Position numbers and translations under genes: made by a program | From: Escarpia spicata | Lineage: Eukaryota; Annelida; Polychaeta; Sabellida; Siboglinidae | Direction: 5' to 3' | DNA: 64,000 bases | Assembly: GCA_963995525.1 (NCBI GenBank) | Contig: OZ023207.1 | Span: 27,185,276 to 27,249,275, forward strand | Part shown: positions 37,895-49,809 of the stretch, piece by piece | Position numbering within the stretch: position 1 is the first letter of the stretch | How the letters are laid out: every line of letters begins with the position of its first letter | The notes under the pieces: model-generated | The model's database searches: none | What the model saw: only the letters and a program-made list of their open reading frames with translations | What the model was told of the DNA's origin: nothing

Positions 37895-40194
37895 CAGGAG
37901 AACTGGCTTCAAAGGACCACTGAATCCCTTTAGCCATACAGCAGTCACACACTGTCCCCGTATCTAACAAGGCTTGTGTGGACAGTTGACAGGAGAACTG
38001 GCTTCAAAGGACCACTGAATCCCTTTAGCCATACAGTAGTCACACTGTCCGAGCATCTAACAAGACTAATGTGGACAGTTGACAGGAGAACTGGCTTCAA
38101 AGGACCACTGAATCCCTTTAACCACACAGCAGTCACACTGTCCCAGTATCTAACAAGGCTTGTGTGTACAGTTGGCAGGAGAACTGGCTTCAAAGGACCA
38201 CTGAATCCCTTTAACCATACATCAGTCACACTGTCCCAGCATCTAACAAGGCTTGTGTGGACAGTTGACAGGAGAACTGGCTTCAAAGGACCACTGAATC
38301 CCTTTAACCATACAGCAGTCACACTGTCCCAGTATGTAACAAGGCTTGTGTGGACAGTTGGCAGGAGAAATGGCTACAAAGGACCACTGAATCCCTTTAG
38401 CCATACAGCTGTCACACTGTCCCGGTATCTAACAAGGCTTGTGTGGACAGTTGACAGGAGAACTGGCTTCAAAGGACCACTGAATCCCTTTAGCCATACA
38501 GCAGTCACACACTGTCCCGGTATCTAACAAGGCTTGTGTGGACAGTTGACAGGAGAACTGGCTTCAAAGGACCACTGAATCCCTTTAGCCATACAGCAGT
38601 CACACTGTCCCAGTATCTAACAAGGCTTGTGTGGACAGTTGACAGGAGAACTGGCTTCAAAGGACCACTGAATCCCTTTAGCCATACAGGAGTCACACTG
38701 TACCATTATCAAACAAGGCTTGTGTGGACAGTTGGCAGGAGAACTGGCTTCAAAGGACCACTGAATCCCTTTAACCATACATCAGTCACACTGTCTCAGT
38801 ATCTAACAAGGCTTATGTGGACAATTGACAGGAGAACTGACTTCAAAGGACCACTGAATCCCTTTAGCCATACAGCAGTCACACTGTGTCAGTATCTAAC
38901 AAGGCTTGTGTGGACAGATGACAGGAGAACTGGCTTCAAAGGAACTCTGAATCTCTTTAGCCATACAGCAGTCACACTGTCCCGGTATCTAATAAGGCTT
39001 GTGTGGACAGTTGGCAGGAGAACTGGCTTCAAAGGACCACTGAATACCTTTAGCCATACAGCAGTCACACACTGTCCCGGTATCTAACAAGGCTTGTGTG
39101 GACAGTTGACAGGTGAACTGGCTTCGAAGGACCACTGAATCCCTTTAGCCATACAGCGGTCACATTGTCCCAGTATCTAACAAGGCTTGTGTGGACAGTT
39201 GACAGGAGAACTGGCTTCAAAGGACCACTGAATCCCTTTAGCCATACAGCAGTCACACTCTCCCGGTATCTAACAAGGCTTGTGTGGAGAGTTGACAGGA
39301 GAACTGACTTCAAAGGACCACTGAATCCCTTTAGCCATACAGCAGTCACACTCTCCCAGTATCTAACAAGGCTTGTGTGGACAGTTGGCAGGAGAACTGA
39401 CTTCAAAGGACCACTGAATCCCTTTAGCCATACAGCAGTCACACTCTCCCAGTATCTAACAAGGCTTGTGTGGACAGTTGGCAGGAGAACTGACTTCAAA
39501 GGACCACTGAATCCCTTTAGCCATACAGCTGTCACACTCTCCCAGTATCTAACAAGGCTTGTGTGGACAGTTGGCAGGAGAACTGGCTTCAAAGGACCAC
39601 TGAATCCCTTTAGCCATACAGTAGTCACACTGTCCGAGCATCTAACAAGACTAATGTGGACAGTTGACAGGAGAACTGGCTTCAAAGGACCACTGAATCC
39701 CTTTAACCACACAGCAGTCACACTGTCCCAGTATCTAACAAGGCTTGTGTGTACATATGGCAGGAGAACTGGTTTCAAAGGACCACTGAATCCCTTTAAC
39801 CATACATCAGTCACACTGTCCCAGCATCTAACAAGGCTTGTGTGGACAGTTGACAGGAGAACTGGCTTCAAAGGACCACTGAATCCCTTTAACCATACAG
39901 CAGTCACACTGTCCCAGTATCTAACAAGGCTTGTGTGGACAGTTGGCAGGAGAAATGGCTACAAAAGACCACTGAATCCCTTTAGCCATACAGCTGTCAC
40001 ACTGTCCCGGTATCAAACAAGGCTTGTGTGGACAGTTGACAGGAGAACTGGCTTCAAAGGACCACTGAATCCCTTTAGCCATACAGCAGTCACACACTGT
40101 CCCGGTATCTAACAAGGCTTGTGTGGACAGTTGACAGGAGAACTGGCTTCAAAGGACCACTGAATCCCTTTAGCCATACAGCAGTCACACTGTC
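37895..40194 (+). repeat. Segment L, copy 1 (offset 6,243 bp), GG-type island
   Basis: About 2.3 kb repeats at 44138-46437, an offset of 67 monomers with six 95-bp copies. From about 38.0 kb it carries GG-type markers, TTCGAA and taccattatc monomers, like 23.9-26.2 kb and 26.6-28.2 kb, but is embedded between CG-type blocks. Differences from copy 2 include tatcaaac at 40011-40018 (tatctaac at 46254) and ctctcccag versus ctctccgag near 39357/45600. Confidence 0.85.
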
Positions 40195-41051
40195 TCAGTA
40201 TCTAACAAGGCTTGTGTGGACAGTTGACAGGAGAACTGGCTTCAAAGGACCACTGAATCCCTTTAGCCATACAGCAGTCACACTGTCCCGGTATCTAACA
40301 AGGCTTGTGAGGACAGTTGACAGAAGAACTGGCTTCAAAGGACCACTGAATCCCTTTAGCCATACAGCAGTCACACTGTCCCAGTATCTAACAAGGCTTG
40401 TGTGGACAGTTGACAGGAGAACTGGCTTCAAAGGACCACTGAATCCCTTTAGCCATACAGCAGTCACACTGTCCCGGTATCTAACAAGGCTTGTGAGGAC
40501 AGTTGACAGAAGAACTGGCTTCAAAGGACCACTGAATCCCTTTAGCCATACAGCAGTCACACTGTCCCAGTATCTAACAAGGCTTGTGTGGACAGTTGAC
40601 AGGAGAACTGGCTTCAAAGGACCACTGAATCCCTTTAGCCATACAGCAGTCACACACTGTCCCCGTATCTAACAAGGCTTGTGTGGACAGTTGACAGGAG
40701 AACTGGCTTCAAAGGACCACTGAATCCCTTTAGCCATACAGCAGTCACACTGTCCCAGTATCTAACAAGGCTTGTGTGGACAGTTGACAGGAGAACTGGC
40801 TTCAAAGGACCACTGAATCCCTTTAGCCATACAGCAGTCACACTGTCCCGGTATCTAACAAGGCTTGTGAGGACAGTTGACAGAAGAACTGGCTTCAAAG
40901 GACCACTGAATCCCTTTAGCCATACAGCAGTCACACTGTCCCAGTATCTAACAAGGCTTGTGTGGACAGTTGACAGGAGAACTGGCTTCAAAGGACCACT
41001 GAATCCCTTTAGCCATACAGCAGTCACACACTGTCCCCGTATCTAACAAGG
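40195..41051 (+). repeat. Short CG-type blocks with gtgaggac monomers
   Basis: This junction stretch holds three copies of a two-monomer motif in which a cttgtgaggacagttgacagaagaac monomer alternates with an ordinary ttgacagg monomer. Both markers (40672, 41046) are CG-type, at spacings of 6 and 4 monomers. The same gtgaggac/gacagaag monomer sits three monomers from the end of the units at 33.4, 34.9, 35.8, 37.3, 44.0, 51.5, 52.9, 54.8, 56.9, 58.9 and 61.4 kb, so this is a local amplification of a unit end. Confidence 0.8.
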
Positions 41052-41452
41052 CTTGTGTGGACAGTTGACAGGAGAACTGGCTTCAAAGGACCACTGAATC
41101 CCTTTAGCCATACAGCAGTCACACTGTCCCAGTATCTAACAAGGCTTGTGTGGACAGTTGACAGGAGAAATGGCTACAAAGGACCAATGAATCCCTTTAG
41201 CCATACAGCTGTCACACTGTCCCGGTATCTAACAAGGCTTGTGTGGACAGTTGACAGGAGAACTGGCTTCAAAGGACCACTGAATCCCTTTAGCCATACA
41301 GCAGTCACAATGTCCCAGTATCTAACAAGGCTTGTGTGGACAGTTGGCAGGAGAACTGGCTTCAAAGGACCACTGAATCCCTTTAGCCATACAGCAGTCA
41401 CACTCTCCCAGTATCTAACAAGGCTTGTGTGGACAGTTGGCAGGAGAACTGG

Positions 41453-42661
41453 CTTCAAAGGACCACTGAATCCCTTTAGCCATACAGTAGTCACACTGTC
41501 CGAGCATCTAACAAGACTTATGCGGACAGTTGACAGGAGAACTGGCTTCAAAGGACCACTGAATCCCTTTAACCACACAGCTGTCACACTGTCCCGGTAT
41601 CTAACAAGGCTTGTGTGGACAGTTGACAGGAGAACTGGCTTCAAAGGACCACTGAATCCCTTTAGCCATACAGCAGTCACAATGTCCCAGTATCTAACAA
41701 GGCTTGTGTGGACAGTTGGCAGGAGAACTGGCTTCAAAGGACCACTGAATCCCTTTAGCCATACAGCAGTCACACTCTCCCAGTATCTAACAAGGCTTGT
41801 GTGGACAGTTGGCAGGAGAACTGGCTTCAAAGGACCACTGAATCCATTTAGCCATACAGTAGTCACACTGTCCGAGCATCTAACAAGACTTATGTGGACA
41901 GTTGACAGAAGAACTGGCTTCAAAGGACCACTGAATCCCTTTAGCCATACAGCAGTCACAATGTCCCAGTATCTAACAAGGCTTGTGTGGACAGTTGGCA
42001 GGAGAACTGGCTTCAAAGGACCACTGAATCCCTTTAGCCATACAGCAGTCACACTCTCCCAGTATCTAACAAGGCTTGTGTGGACAGTTGGCAGGAGAAC
42101 TGGCTTCAAAGGACCACTGAATCCCTTTAGCCATACAGCAGTCACACTGTCCCAGTATCTAACAAGGCTTGTGTGGACAGTTGGCAGGAGAACTGGCTTC
42201 AAAGGACAACTGAATCCCTTTAGCCATACAGCAGTCACACTGTCCCAGTATCTAACAAGGCTTGTGTGGACAGTTGGCAGGAGAACTGACTTCAAAGGAC
42301 CACTGAATCCCTTTAACCATACAGCAGTCACACTGTCCCGGTATCTAACAAGGTTTGTGTGGACAGTTGACAGGAGAACTGGCTTCAAAGGACCACTGAA
42401 TCCCTTTAACCATACAGCAGTCACACTGTCCCAGTATCTAACAAGGCTTGTGTGGACAGTTGGCAGGAGAAATGGCTACAAAGGACCACTGAATCCCTTT
42501 AGCCATACAGCAGTCACACTGTCCCGGTATCTAACAAGGCTTGTGTGGACAGTTGACAGGAGAACTGTCTTCAAAGGACCACTGAATCCCTTTAGCCATA
42601 CAGCAGTCACACTGTCTCAGTATCTAACAAGGCTTATGTGGACAATTGACAGGAGAACTGA
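41453..42661 (+). repeat. Segment H, copy 1: 1,209-bp tandem duplication
   Basis: The unit is exactly 13 x 93 bp with no 95-bp marker. Identity runs 41453-42696 against 42662-43905. The 35-bp overlap (42662-42696) confines the exchange point. I noticed one difference, c at 41523 versus t at 42732. Confidence 0.9.
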
Positions 42662-43905
42662 CTTCAAAGGACCACTGAATCCCTTTAGCCATACAGTAGT
42701 CACACTGTCCGAGCATCTAACAAGACTTATGTGGACAGTTGACAGGAGAACTGGCTTCAAAGGACCACTGAATCCCTTTAACCACACAGCTGTCACACTG
42801 TCCCGGTATCTAACAAGGCTTGTGTGGACAGTTGACAGGAGAACTGGCTTCAAAGGACCACTGAATCCCTTTAGCCATACAGCAGTCACAATGTCCCAGT
42901 ATCTAACAAGGCTTGTGTGGACAGTTGGCAGGAGAACTGGCTTCAAAGGACCACTGAATCCCTTTAGCCATACAGCAGTCACACTCTCCCAGTATCTAAC
43001 AAGGCTTGTGTGGACAGTTGGCAGGAGAACTGGCTTCAAAGGACCACTGAATCCATTTAGCCATACAGTAGTCACACTGTCCGAGCATCTAACAAGACTT
43101 ATGTGGACAGTTGACAGAAGAACTGGCTTCAAAGGACCACTGAATCCCTTTAGCCATACAGCAGTCACAATGTCCCAGTATCTAACAAGGCTTGTGTGGA
43201 CAGTTGGCAGGAGAACTGGCTTCAAAGGACCACTGAATCCCTTTAGCCATACAGCAGTCACACTCTCCCAGTATCTAACAAGGCTTGTGTGGACAGTTGG
43301 CAGGAGAACTGGCTTCAAAGGACCACTGAATCCCTTTAGCCATACAGCAGTCACACTGTCCCAGTATCTAACAAGGCTTGTGTGGACAGTTGGCAGGAGA
43401 ACTGGCTTCAAAGGACAACTGAATCCCTTTAGCCATACAGCAGTCACACTGTCCCAGTATCTAACAAGGCTTGTGTGGACAGTTGGCAGGAGAACTGACT
43501 TCAAAGGACCACTGAATCCCTTTAACCATACAGCAGTCACACTGTCCCGGTATCTAACAAGGTTTGTGTGGACAGTTGACAGGAGAACTGGCTTCAAAGG
43601 ACCACTGAATCCCTTTAACCATACAGCAGTCACACTGTCCCAGTATCTAACAAGGCTTGTGTGGACAGTTGGCAGGAGAAATGGCTACAAAGGACCACTG
43701 AATCCCTTTAGCCATACAGCAGTCACACTGTCCCGGTATCTAACAAGGCTTGTGTGGACAGTTGACAGGAGAACTGTCTTCAAAGGACCACTGAATCCCT
43801 TTAGCCATACAGCAGTCACACTGTCTCAGTATCTAACAAGGCTTATGTGGACAATTGACAGGAGAACTGACTTCAAAGGACCACTGAATCCCTTTAGCCA
43901 TACAG
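42662..43905 (+). repeat. Segment H, copy 2
   Basis: This is the second 13-monomer copy with the 35-bp overlap at its right end. At the junction a gtggacaattgac...ctgacttc monomer runs into acagtagtcacactgtccgag. That combination is absent from the unduplicated 21-monomer units, where the same monomer is followed by acagcagtc. The hybrid monomer is thus a direct trace of the exchange. Confidence 0.9.
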
Positions 43906-44137
43906 CAGTCACACTGTCTCAGTATCTAACAAGGCTTGTGTGGACAGTTGACAGGAGAACTGGCTTCAAAGGACCACTGAATCCCTTTAGCCATACAGCA
44001 GTCACACTGTCCCGGTATCTAACAAGGCTTGTGAGGACAGTTGACAGAAGAACTGGCTTCAAAGGATCACTGAATCCCTTTAGCCATACAGCAGTCACAC
44101 TGTCCCAGTATCTAACAAGGCTTGTGTGGACAGTTGA

Positions 44138-46437
44138 CAGGAGAACTGGCTTCAAAGGACCACTGAATCCCTTTAGCCATACAGCAGTCACACACTGTCC
44201 CCGTATCTAACAAGGCTTGTGTGGACAGTTGACAGGAGAACTGGCTTCAAAGGACCACTGAATCCCTTTAGCCATACAGTAGTCACACTGTCCGAGCATC
44301 TAACAAGACTAATGTGGACAGTTGACAGGAGAACTGGCTTCAAAGGACCACTGAATCCCTTTAACCACACAGCAGTCACACTGTCCCAGTATCTAACAAG
44401 GCTTGTGTGTACAGTTGGCAGGAGAACTGGCTTCAAAGGACCACTGAATCCCTTTAACCATACATCAGTCACACTGTCCCAGCATCTAACAAGGCTTGTG
44501 TGGACAGTTGACAGGAGAACTGGCTTCAAAGGACCACTGAATCCCTTTAACCATACAGCAGTCACACTGTCCCAGTATGTAACAAGGCTTGTGTGGACAG
44601 TTGGCAGGAGAAATGGCTACAAAGGACCACTGAATCCCTTTAGCCATACAGCTGTCACACTGTCCCGGTATCTAACAAGGCTTGTGTGGACAGTTGACAG
44701 GAGAACTGGCTTCAAAGGACCACTGAATCCCTTTAGCCATACAGCAGTCACACACTGTCCCGGTATCTAACAAGGCTTGTGTGGACAGTTGACAGGAGAA
44801 CTGGCTTCAAAGGACCACTGAATCCCTTTAGCCATACAGCAGTCACACTGTCCCAGTATCTAACAAGGCTTGTGTGGACAGTTGACAGGAGAACTGGCTT
44901 CAAAGGACCACTGAATCCCTTTAGCCATACAGGAGTCACACTGTACCATTATCAAACAAGGCTTGTGTGGACAGTTGGCAGGAGAACTGGCTTCAAAGGA
45001 CCACTGAATCCCTTTAACCATACATCAGTCACACTGTCTCAGTATCTAACAAGGCTTATGTGGACAATTGACAGGAGAACTGACTTCAAAGGACCACTGA
45101 ATCCCTTTAGCCATACAGCAGTCACACTGTGTCAGTATCTAACAAGGCTTGTGTGGACAGATGACAGGAGAACTGGCTTCAAAGGAACTCTGAATCTCTT
45201 TAGCCATACAGCAGTCACACTGTCCCGGTATCTAATAAGGCTTGTGTGGACAGTTGGCAGGAGAACTGGCTTCAAAGGACCACTGAATACCTTTAGCCAT
45301 ACAGCAGTCACACACTGTCCCGGTATCTAACAAGGCTTGTGTGGACAGTTGACAGGTGAACTGGCTTCGAAGGACCACTGAATCCCTTTAGCCATACAGC
45401 GGTCACATTGTCCCAGTATCTAACAAGGCTTGTGTGGACAGTTGACAGGAGAACTGGCTTCAAAGGACCACTGAATCCCTTTAGCCATACAGCAGTCACA
45501 CTCTCCCGGTATCTAACAAGGCTTGTGTGGAGAGTTGACAGGAGAACTGACTTCAAAGGACCACTGAATCCCTTTAGCCATACAGCAGTCACACTCTCCG
45601 AGTATCTAACAAGGCTTGTGTGGACAGTTGGCAGGAGAACTGACTTCAAAGGACCACTGAATCCCTTTAGCCATACAGCAGTCACACTCTCCCAGTATCT
45701 AACAAGGCTTGTGTGGACAGTTGGCAGGAGAACTGACTTCAAAGGACCACTGAATCCCTTTAGCCATACAGCTGTCACACTCTCCCAGTATCTAACAAGG
45801 CTTGTGTGGACAGTTGGCAGGAGAACTGGCTTCAAAGGACCACTGAATCCCTTTAGCCATACAGTAGTCACACTGTCCGAGCATCTAACAAGACTAATGT
45901 GGACAGTTGACAGGAGAACTGGCTTCAAAGGACCACTGAATCCCTTTAACCACACAGCAGTCACACTGTCCCAGTATCTAACAAGGCTTGTGTGTACATA
46001 TGGCAGGAGAACTGGTTTCAAAGGACCACTGAATCCCTTTAACCATACATCAGTCACACTGTCCCAGCATCTAACAAGGCTTGTGTGGACAGTTGACAGG
46101 AGAACTGGCTTCAAAGGACCACTGAATCCCTTTAACCATACAGCAGTCACACTGTCCCAGTATCTAACAAGGCTTGTGTGGACAGTTGGCAGGAGAAATG
46201 GCTACAAAAGACCACTGAATCCCTTTAGCCATACAGCTGTCACACTGTCCCGGTATCTAACAAGGCTTGTGTGGACAGTTGACAGGAGAACTGGCTTCAA
46301 AGGACCACTGAATCCCTTTAGCCATACAGCAGTCACACACTGTCCCGGTATCTAACAAGGCTTGTGTGGACAGTTGACAGGAGAACTGGCTTCAAAGGAC
46401 CACTGAATCCCTTTAGCCATACAGCAGTCACACTGTC
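44138..46437 (+). repeat. Segment L, copy 2, GG-type island
   Basis: This is the counterpart of 37895-40194. Beyond its right edge the match is instead to 28189 onward at an offset of 18,175 bp, so this island is longer (to about 47.85 kb) than the one at 38-40 kb. Markers are at 44210 (CG-type), 44770, 45330 and 46355 (GG-type). Confidence 0.85.
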
Positions 46438-47870
46438 CCAGTATCTAACAAGGCTTATGTGGACAGTTGACAGGAGAACTGGCTTCAAAGGACCACTGAA
46501 TCCCTTTAGCCATACAGGAGTCACACTGTACCATTATCAAACAAGGCTTGTGTGGACAGTTGGCAGGAGAACTGGCTTCAAAGGACCACTGAATCCCTTT
46601 AACCATACAGCAGTCACACTGTTCCGGTATCTAACAAGGCTTGTGTGGAGAGTTGACAGGAGAACTGACTTCAAAGGACCACTGAATCTCTTTAGCCATA
46701 CAGCAGTCATACTGTCCCGGTATCTAACAAGGCTTGTGTGGACAGTTGACAGGAGAACTGGCTTCAAAGGACCACTGAATCCCTTTAGCCATACAGCAGT
46801 CACACTGTCCAGGTATCTAATAAGGCTTGTGTGGACAGTTGGCAGGAGAACTGGCTTCAAAGGACCACTGAATCCCTTTAGCCATACAGCAGTCACACAC
46901 TGTCCCGGTATCTAACAAGGCTTGTGTGGACAGTTGACAGGTGAACTGGCTTCGAAGGACCACTGAATCCCTTTAGCCATACAGCGGTCACACTGTCCCA
47001 GTATCTAACAAGGCTTGTGTGTACAGTTGGCAGGAGAACTGGCTTCAAAGGACCACTGAATCCCTTTAACCATACATCAGTCACACTGTCCCAGCATCTA
47101 ACAAGGCTTGTGTGGACAGTTGACAGGAGAACTGGCTTCAAAGGACCACTGAATCCCTTTAGCCATACAGCAGTCACACACTGTCCCGGTATCTAACAAG
47201 GCTTGTGTGGACAGTTGACAGGAGAACTGGCTTCAAAGGACCACTGAATCCCTTTAGCCATACAGCAGTCACACTGTCCCAGTATCTAACAAGGCTTGTG
47301 TGGACAGTTGACAGGAGAACTGGCTTCAAAGGACCACTGAATCCCTTTAGCCATATAGCAGTCACACTGTCCCGGTATCTAACAAGGCTTGTGTGGACAG
47401 TTGGCAGGAGAACTGGCTTCAAAGGACCACTGAATCCCTTTAGCCATACAGCAGTCACACTGTCTCAGTATCTAACAAGGCTTGTGTGGAGAGTTGACAG
47501 GAGAACTGGCTTCAAAGGACCACTGAATCCCTTTAGCCATACAGCAGTCATACTGTCCCGGTATCTAACAAGGCTTGTGTGGACAGTTGACAGGAGAACT
47601 GGCTTCAAAGGACCACTGAATCCCTTTAGCCATACAGCAGTCACACTGTCCCGGTATCTAATAAGGCTTGTGTGGACAGTTGGCAGGAGAACTGGCTTCA
47701 AAGGACCACTGAATCCCTTTAGCCATACAGCAGTCACACACTGTCCCGGTATGTAACAAGGCTTGTGTGGACAGTTGACAGGTGAACTGGCTTCGAAGGA
47801 CCACTGAATCCCTTTAGCCATACAGCGGTCACACTGTCCCAGTATCTAACAAGGCTTGTGTGGACAGTTG
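46438..47870 (+). repeat. Counterpart of 28.3-29.7 kb with compensating monomer loss and gain
   Basis: The stretch matches 28263-29695 at an offset of 18,175 bp. The interval between markers 46915 and 47196 is 3 monomers against 4 in the partner. The next interval (to 47756) is 6 against 5, which restores the offset. The extra monomer lies near 47.46-47.55 kb and reads gtggagag. Rare shared variants are ccatatagc, tatctaataagg and the tatgtaa marker. Confidence 0.8.
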
Positions 47871-49809
47871 GCAGGAGAACTGGCTTCAAAGGACCACTGA
47901 ATCCCTTTAGCCATACAGCAGTCACACTGTCCCAGTATCTAACAAGGCTTGTGTGGACAGTTGGCAGGAGAACTGGCTTCAAAGGACAACTGAATCCCTT
48001 TAGCCATACAGCAGTCACACTGTCCCAGTATCTAACAAGGCTTGTGTGGACAGTTGGCAGGAGAACTGACTTCAAAGGACCACTGAATCCCTTTAACCAT
48101 ACAGCAGTCACACTGTCCCGGTATCTAACAAGGTTTGTGTGGACAGTTGACAGGAGAACTGGCTTCAAAGGACCACTGAATCCCTTTAACCATACAGCAG
48201 TCACACAGTCCCAGTATCTAACAAGGCTTGTGTGGACAGTTGGCAGGAGAAATGGCTACAAAGGACCACTGAATCCCTTTATCCACACAGCAGTCACACT
48301 GTCCCAGTATCTAACAAGACTTGTGTGTCCAGTTGGCAGGAGAACTGGCTTCAAAGGACCACTGAATCCCTTTAACCATACATCAGTCACACTGTCCCAG
48401 CATCTAACAAGGCTTGTGTGGACAGTTGACAGGAGAACTGGCTTCAAAGGACCACTGAATCCCTTTAACCATACAGCAGTCACACTGTCCCAGTATCTAA
48501 CAAGGCTTGTGTGGACAGTTGGCAGGAGAAATGGCTACAAAGGACCACTGAATCCCTTTAGCCATACAGCTGTCACACTGTCCCGGTATCTAACAAGGCT
48601 TGTGTGGACAGTTGACAGGAGAACTGTCTTCAAAGGACCACTGAATCCCTTTAGCCATACAGCAGTCACACTGTCTCAGTATCAAACAAGGCTTATGTGG
48701 ACAATTGACAGGAGAACTGACTTCAAAGGACCACTGAATCCCTTTACCCATACAGCAGTCACACTGTCTCAGTATCTAACAAGGCTTGTGTGGACAGTTG
48801 AAAGGAGAACTGGCTTCAAAGGACCACTGAATCCCTTTAGCCATACAGCAGTCACACTGTCTCAGTATCTAACAAGGCTTGTGTGGACAGTTGGCAGGAG
48901 AACTGGCTTCAAAGGACCACTGAATCCCTTTAGCCATACAGCAGTCACACTGTCCCAGTATCTAACAAGGCTTGTGTGGACAGTTGGCAGGAGAACTGGC
49001 TTCAAAGGACCACTGAATCCCTTTAGCCATACAGCAGTCACACTGTCCCAGTATCTAACAAGGCTTGTGTGGACAGTTGGCAGGAGAACTGGCTTCAAAG
49101 GACAACTGAATCCCTTTAGCCATACAGCAGTCACACTGTCCCAGTATCTAACAAGGCTTGTGTGGACAGTTGGCAGGAGAACTGACTTCAAAGGACCACT
49201 GAATCCCTTTAACCATACAGCAGTCACACTGTCCCGGTATCTAACAAGGTTTGTGTGGACAGTTGACAGGAGAACTGGCTTCAAAGGACCACTGAATCCC
49301 TTTAACCATACAGCAGTCACACTGTCCCAGTATCTAACAAGGCTTGTGTGGACAGTTGGCAGGAGAAATGGCTACAAAGGACCACTGAATCCCTTTAGCC
49401 ATACAGCTGTCACACTGTCCCGGTATCTAACAAGGCTTGTGTGGACAGTTGACAGGAGAACTGTCTTCAAAGGACCACTGAATCCCTTTAGCCATACAGC
49501 AGTCACACTGTCTCAGTATCTAACAAGGCTTATGTGGACAATTGACAGGAGAACTGACTTCAAAGGACCACTGAATCCCTTTAGCCATACAGCAGTCACA
49601 CTGTCTCAGTATCTAACAAGGCTTGTGTGGACAGTTGACAGGAGAACTGGCTTCAAAGGACCACTGAATCCCTTTAGCCATACAGCAGTCACACTGTCCC
49701 GGTATCTAACAAGGCTTGTGAGGACAGTTGACAGGAGAACTGGCTTCAAAGGACCACTGAATCCCTTTAGCCATACAGCAGTCACACACTGTCCCCGTAT
49801 CTAACAAGG
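47871..49809 (+). repeat. 22-monomer CG-type block
   Basis: The marker interval starting at 47762 is 2,048 bp and ends in a CG-type marker (49804). It begins with the last TTCGAA monomer, then follows the order of the 21-monomer units, including ggacaactg and gtcttc monomers. In the middle there are gtgtccag and tatcaaacaagg monomers like those of the 30-33 kb block. Private changes include cacacagtccc near 48204, tttatccac near 48280 and tttacccat near 48745. Confidence 0.8.

Larger units (their letters stand above)
41052..44215 (+). repeat. 21-monomer higher-order unit with internal 13-monomer duplication
   Basis: This 3,164-bp marker-to-marker block equals one 1,955-bp unit of the 53-59 kb type plus 1,209 bp. 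The extra sequence is segment H, an internal 13-monomer tandem duplication. It starts with a ggaccaatgaat monomer and ends with the gtgaggac monomer and a CG-type 95-bp marker, as in the other 21-monomer units. Private changes are tgcggac near 41523 and ggatcactg near 44066. Its forward open frame is 1,051 codons, equal in length to that at 30.4 kb by coincidence of monomer number but different in order. Confidence 0.9.
3028..46618 (+). repeat. TACCATTATC monomer variant, 18 copies
   Basis: Eighteen monomers read ctgtaccattatcaaa where the usual copy reads ctgtcccagtatctaa. The decamer taccattatc starts at 3103, 6362, 7666, 9623, 12603, 13907, 15864, 17635, 19220, 21644, 23041, 24624, 26209, 26769, 28354, 38701, 44944 and 46529. 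In every case it is the second monomer after a 95-bp GG-type marker, so the position within the higher-order unit is fixed. The variant never follows a CG-type marker. The copies at 7666 and 13907 also read atcaaagaagg instead of atcaaacaagg. Confidence 0.9.
8430..47852 (+). repeat. TTCGAA-containing monomer variant, 15 copies
   Basis: Fifteen monomers carry two linked changes, caggTgaac and cttcGaagg, which create a TTCGAA palindrome and an in-frame TGA in the forward open frame. TTCGAA starts at 8460, 14701, 16286, 18057, 19642, 20481, 23275, 25046, 27191, 28776, 29617, 39123, 45366, 46951 and 47792. Fourteen of them lie immediately after a 95-bp GG-type marker monomer. The exception, at 23275, follows an ordinary 93-bp monomer and marks a recombination junction. 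The variant is absent from the first 8.4 kb and the last 16 kb. It is one of the few CpG-containing variants. Confidence 0.9.

Noticed and set aside
8460..47797. tRNA or Pol III B-box at the cttcgaagg monomers
   Set aside because: The ggcttcgaagg sequence does not fit the GGTTCGANNCC spacing, no A-box or cloverleaf is found, and the ordinary monomer lacks the CG altogether.
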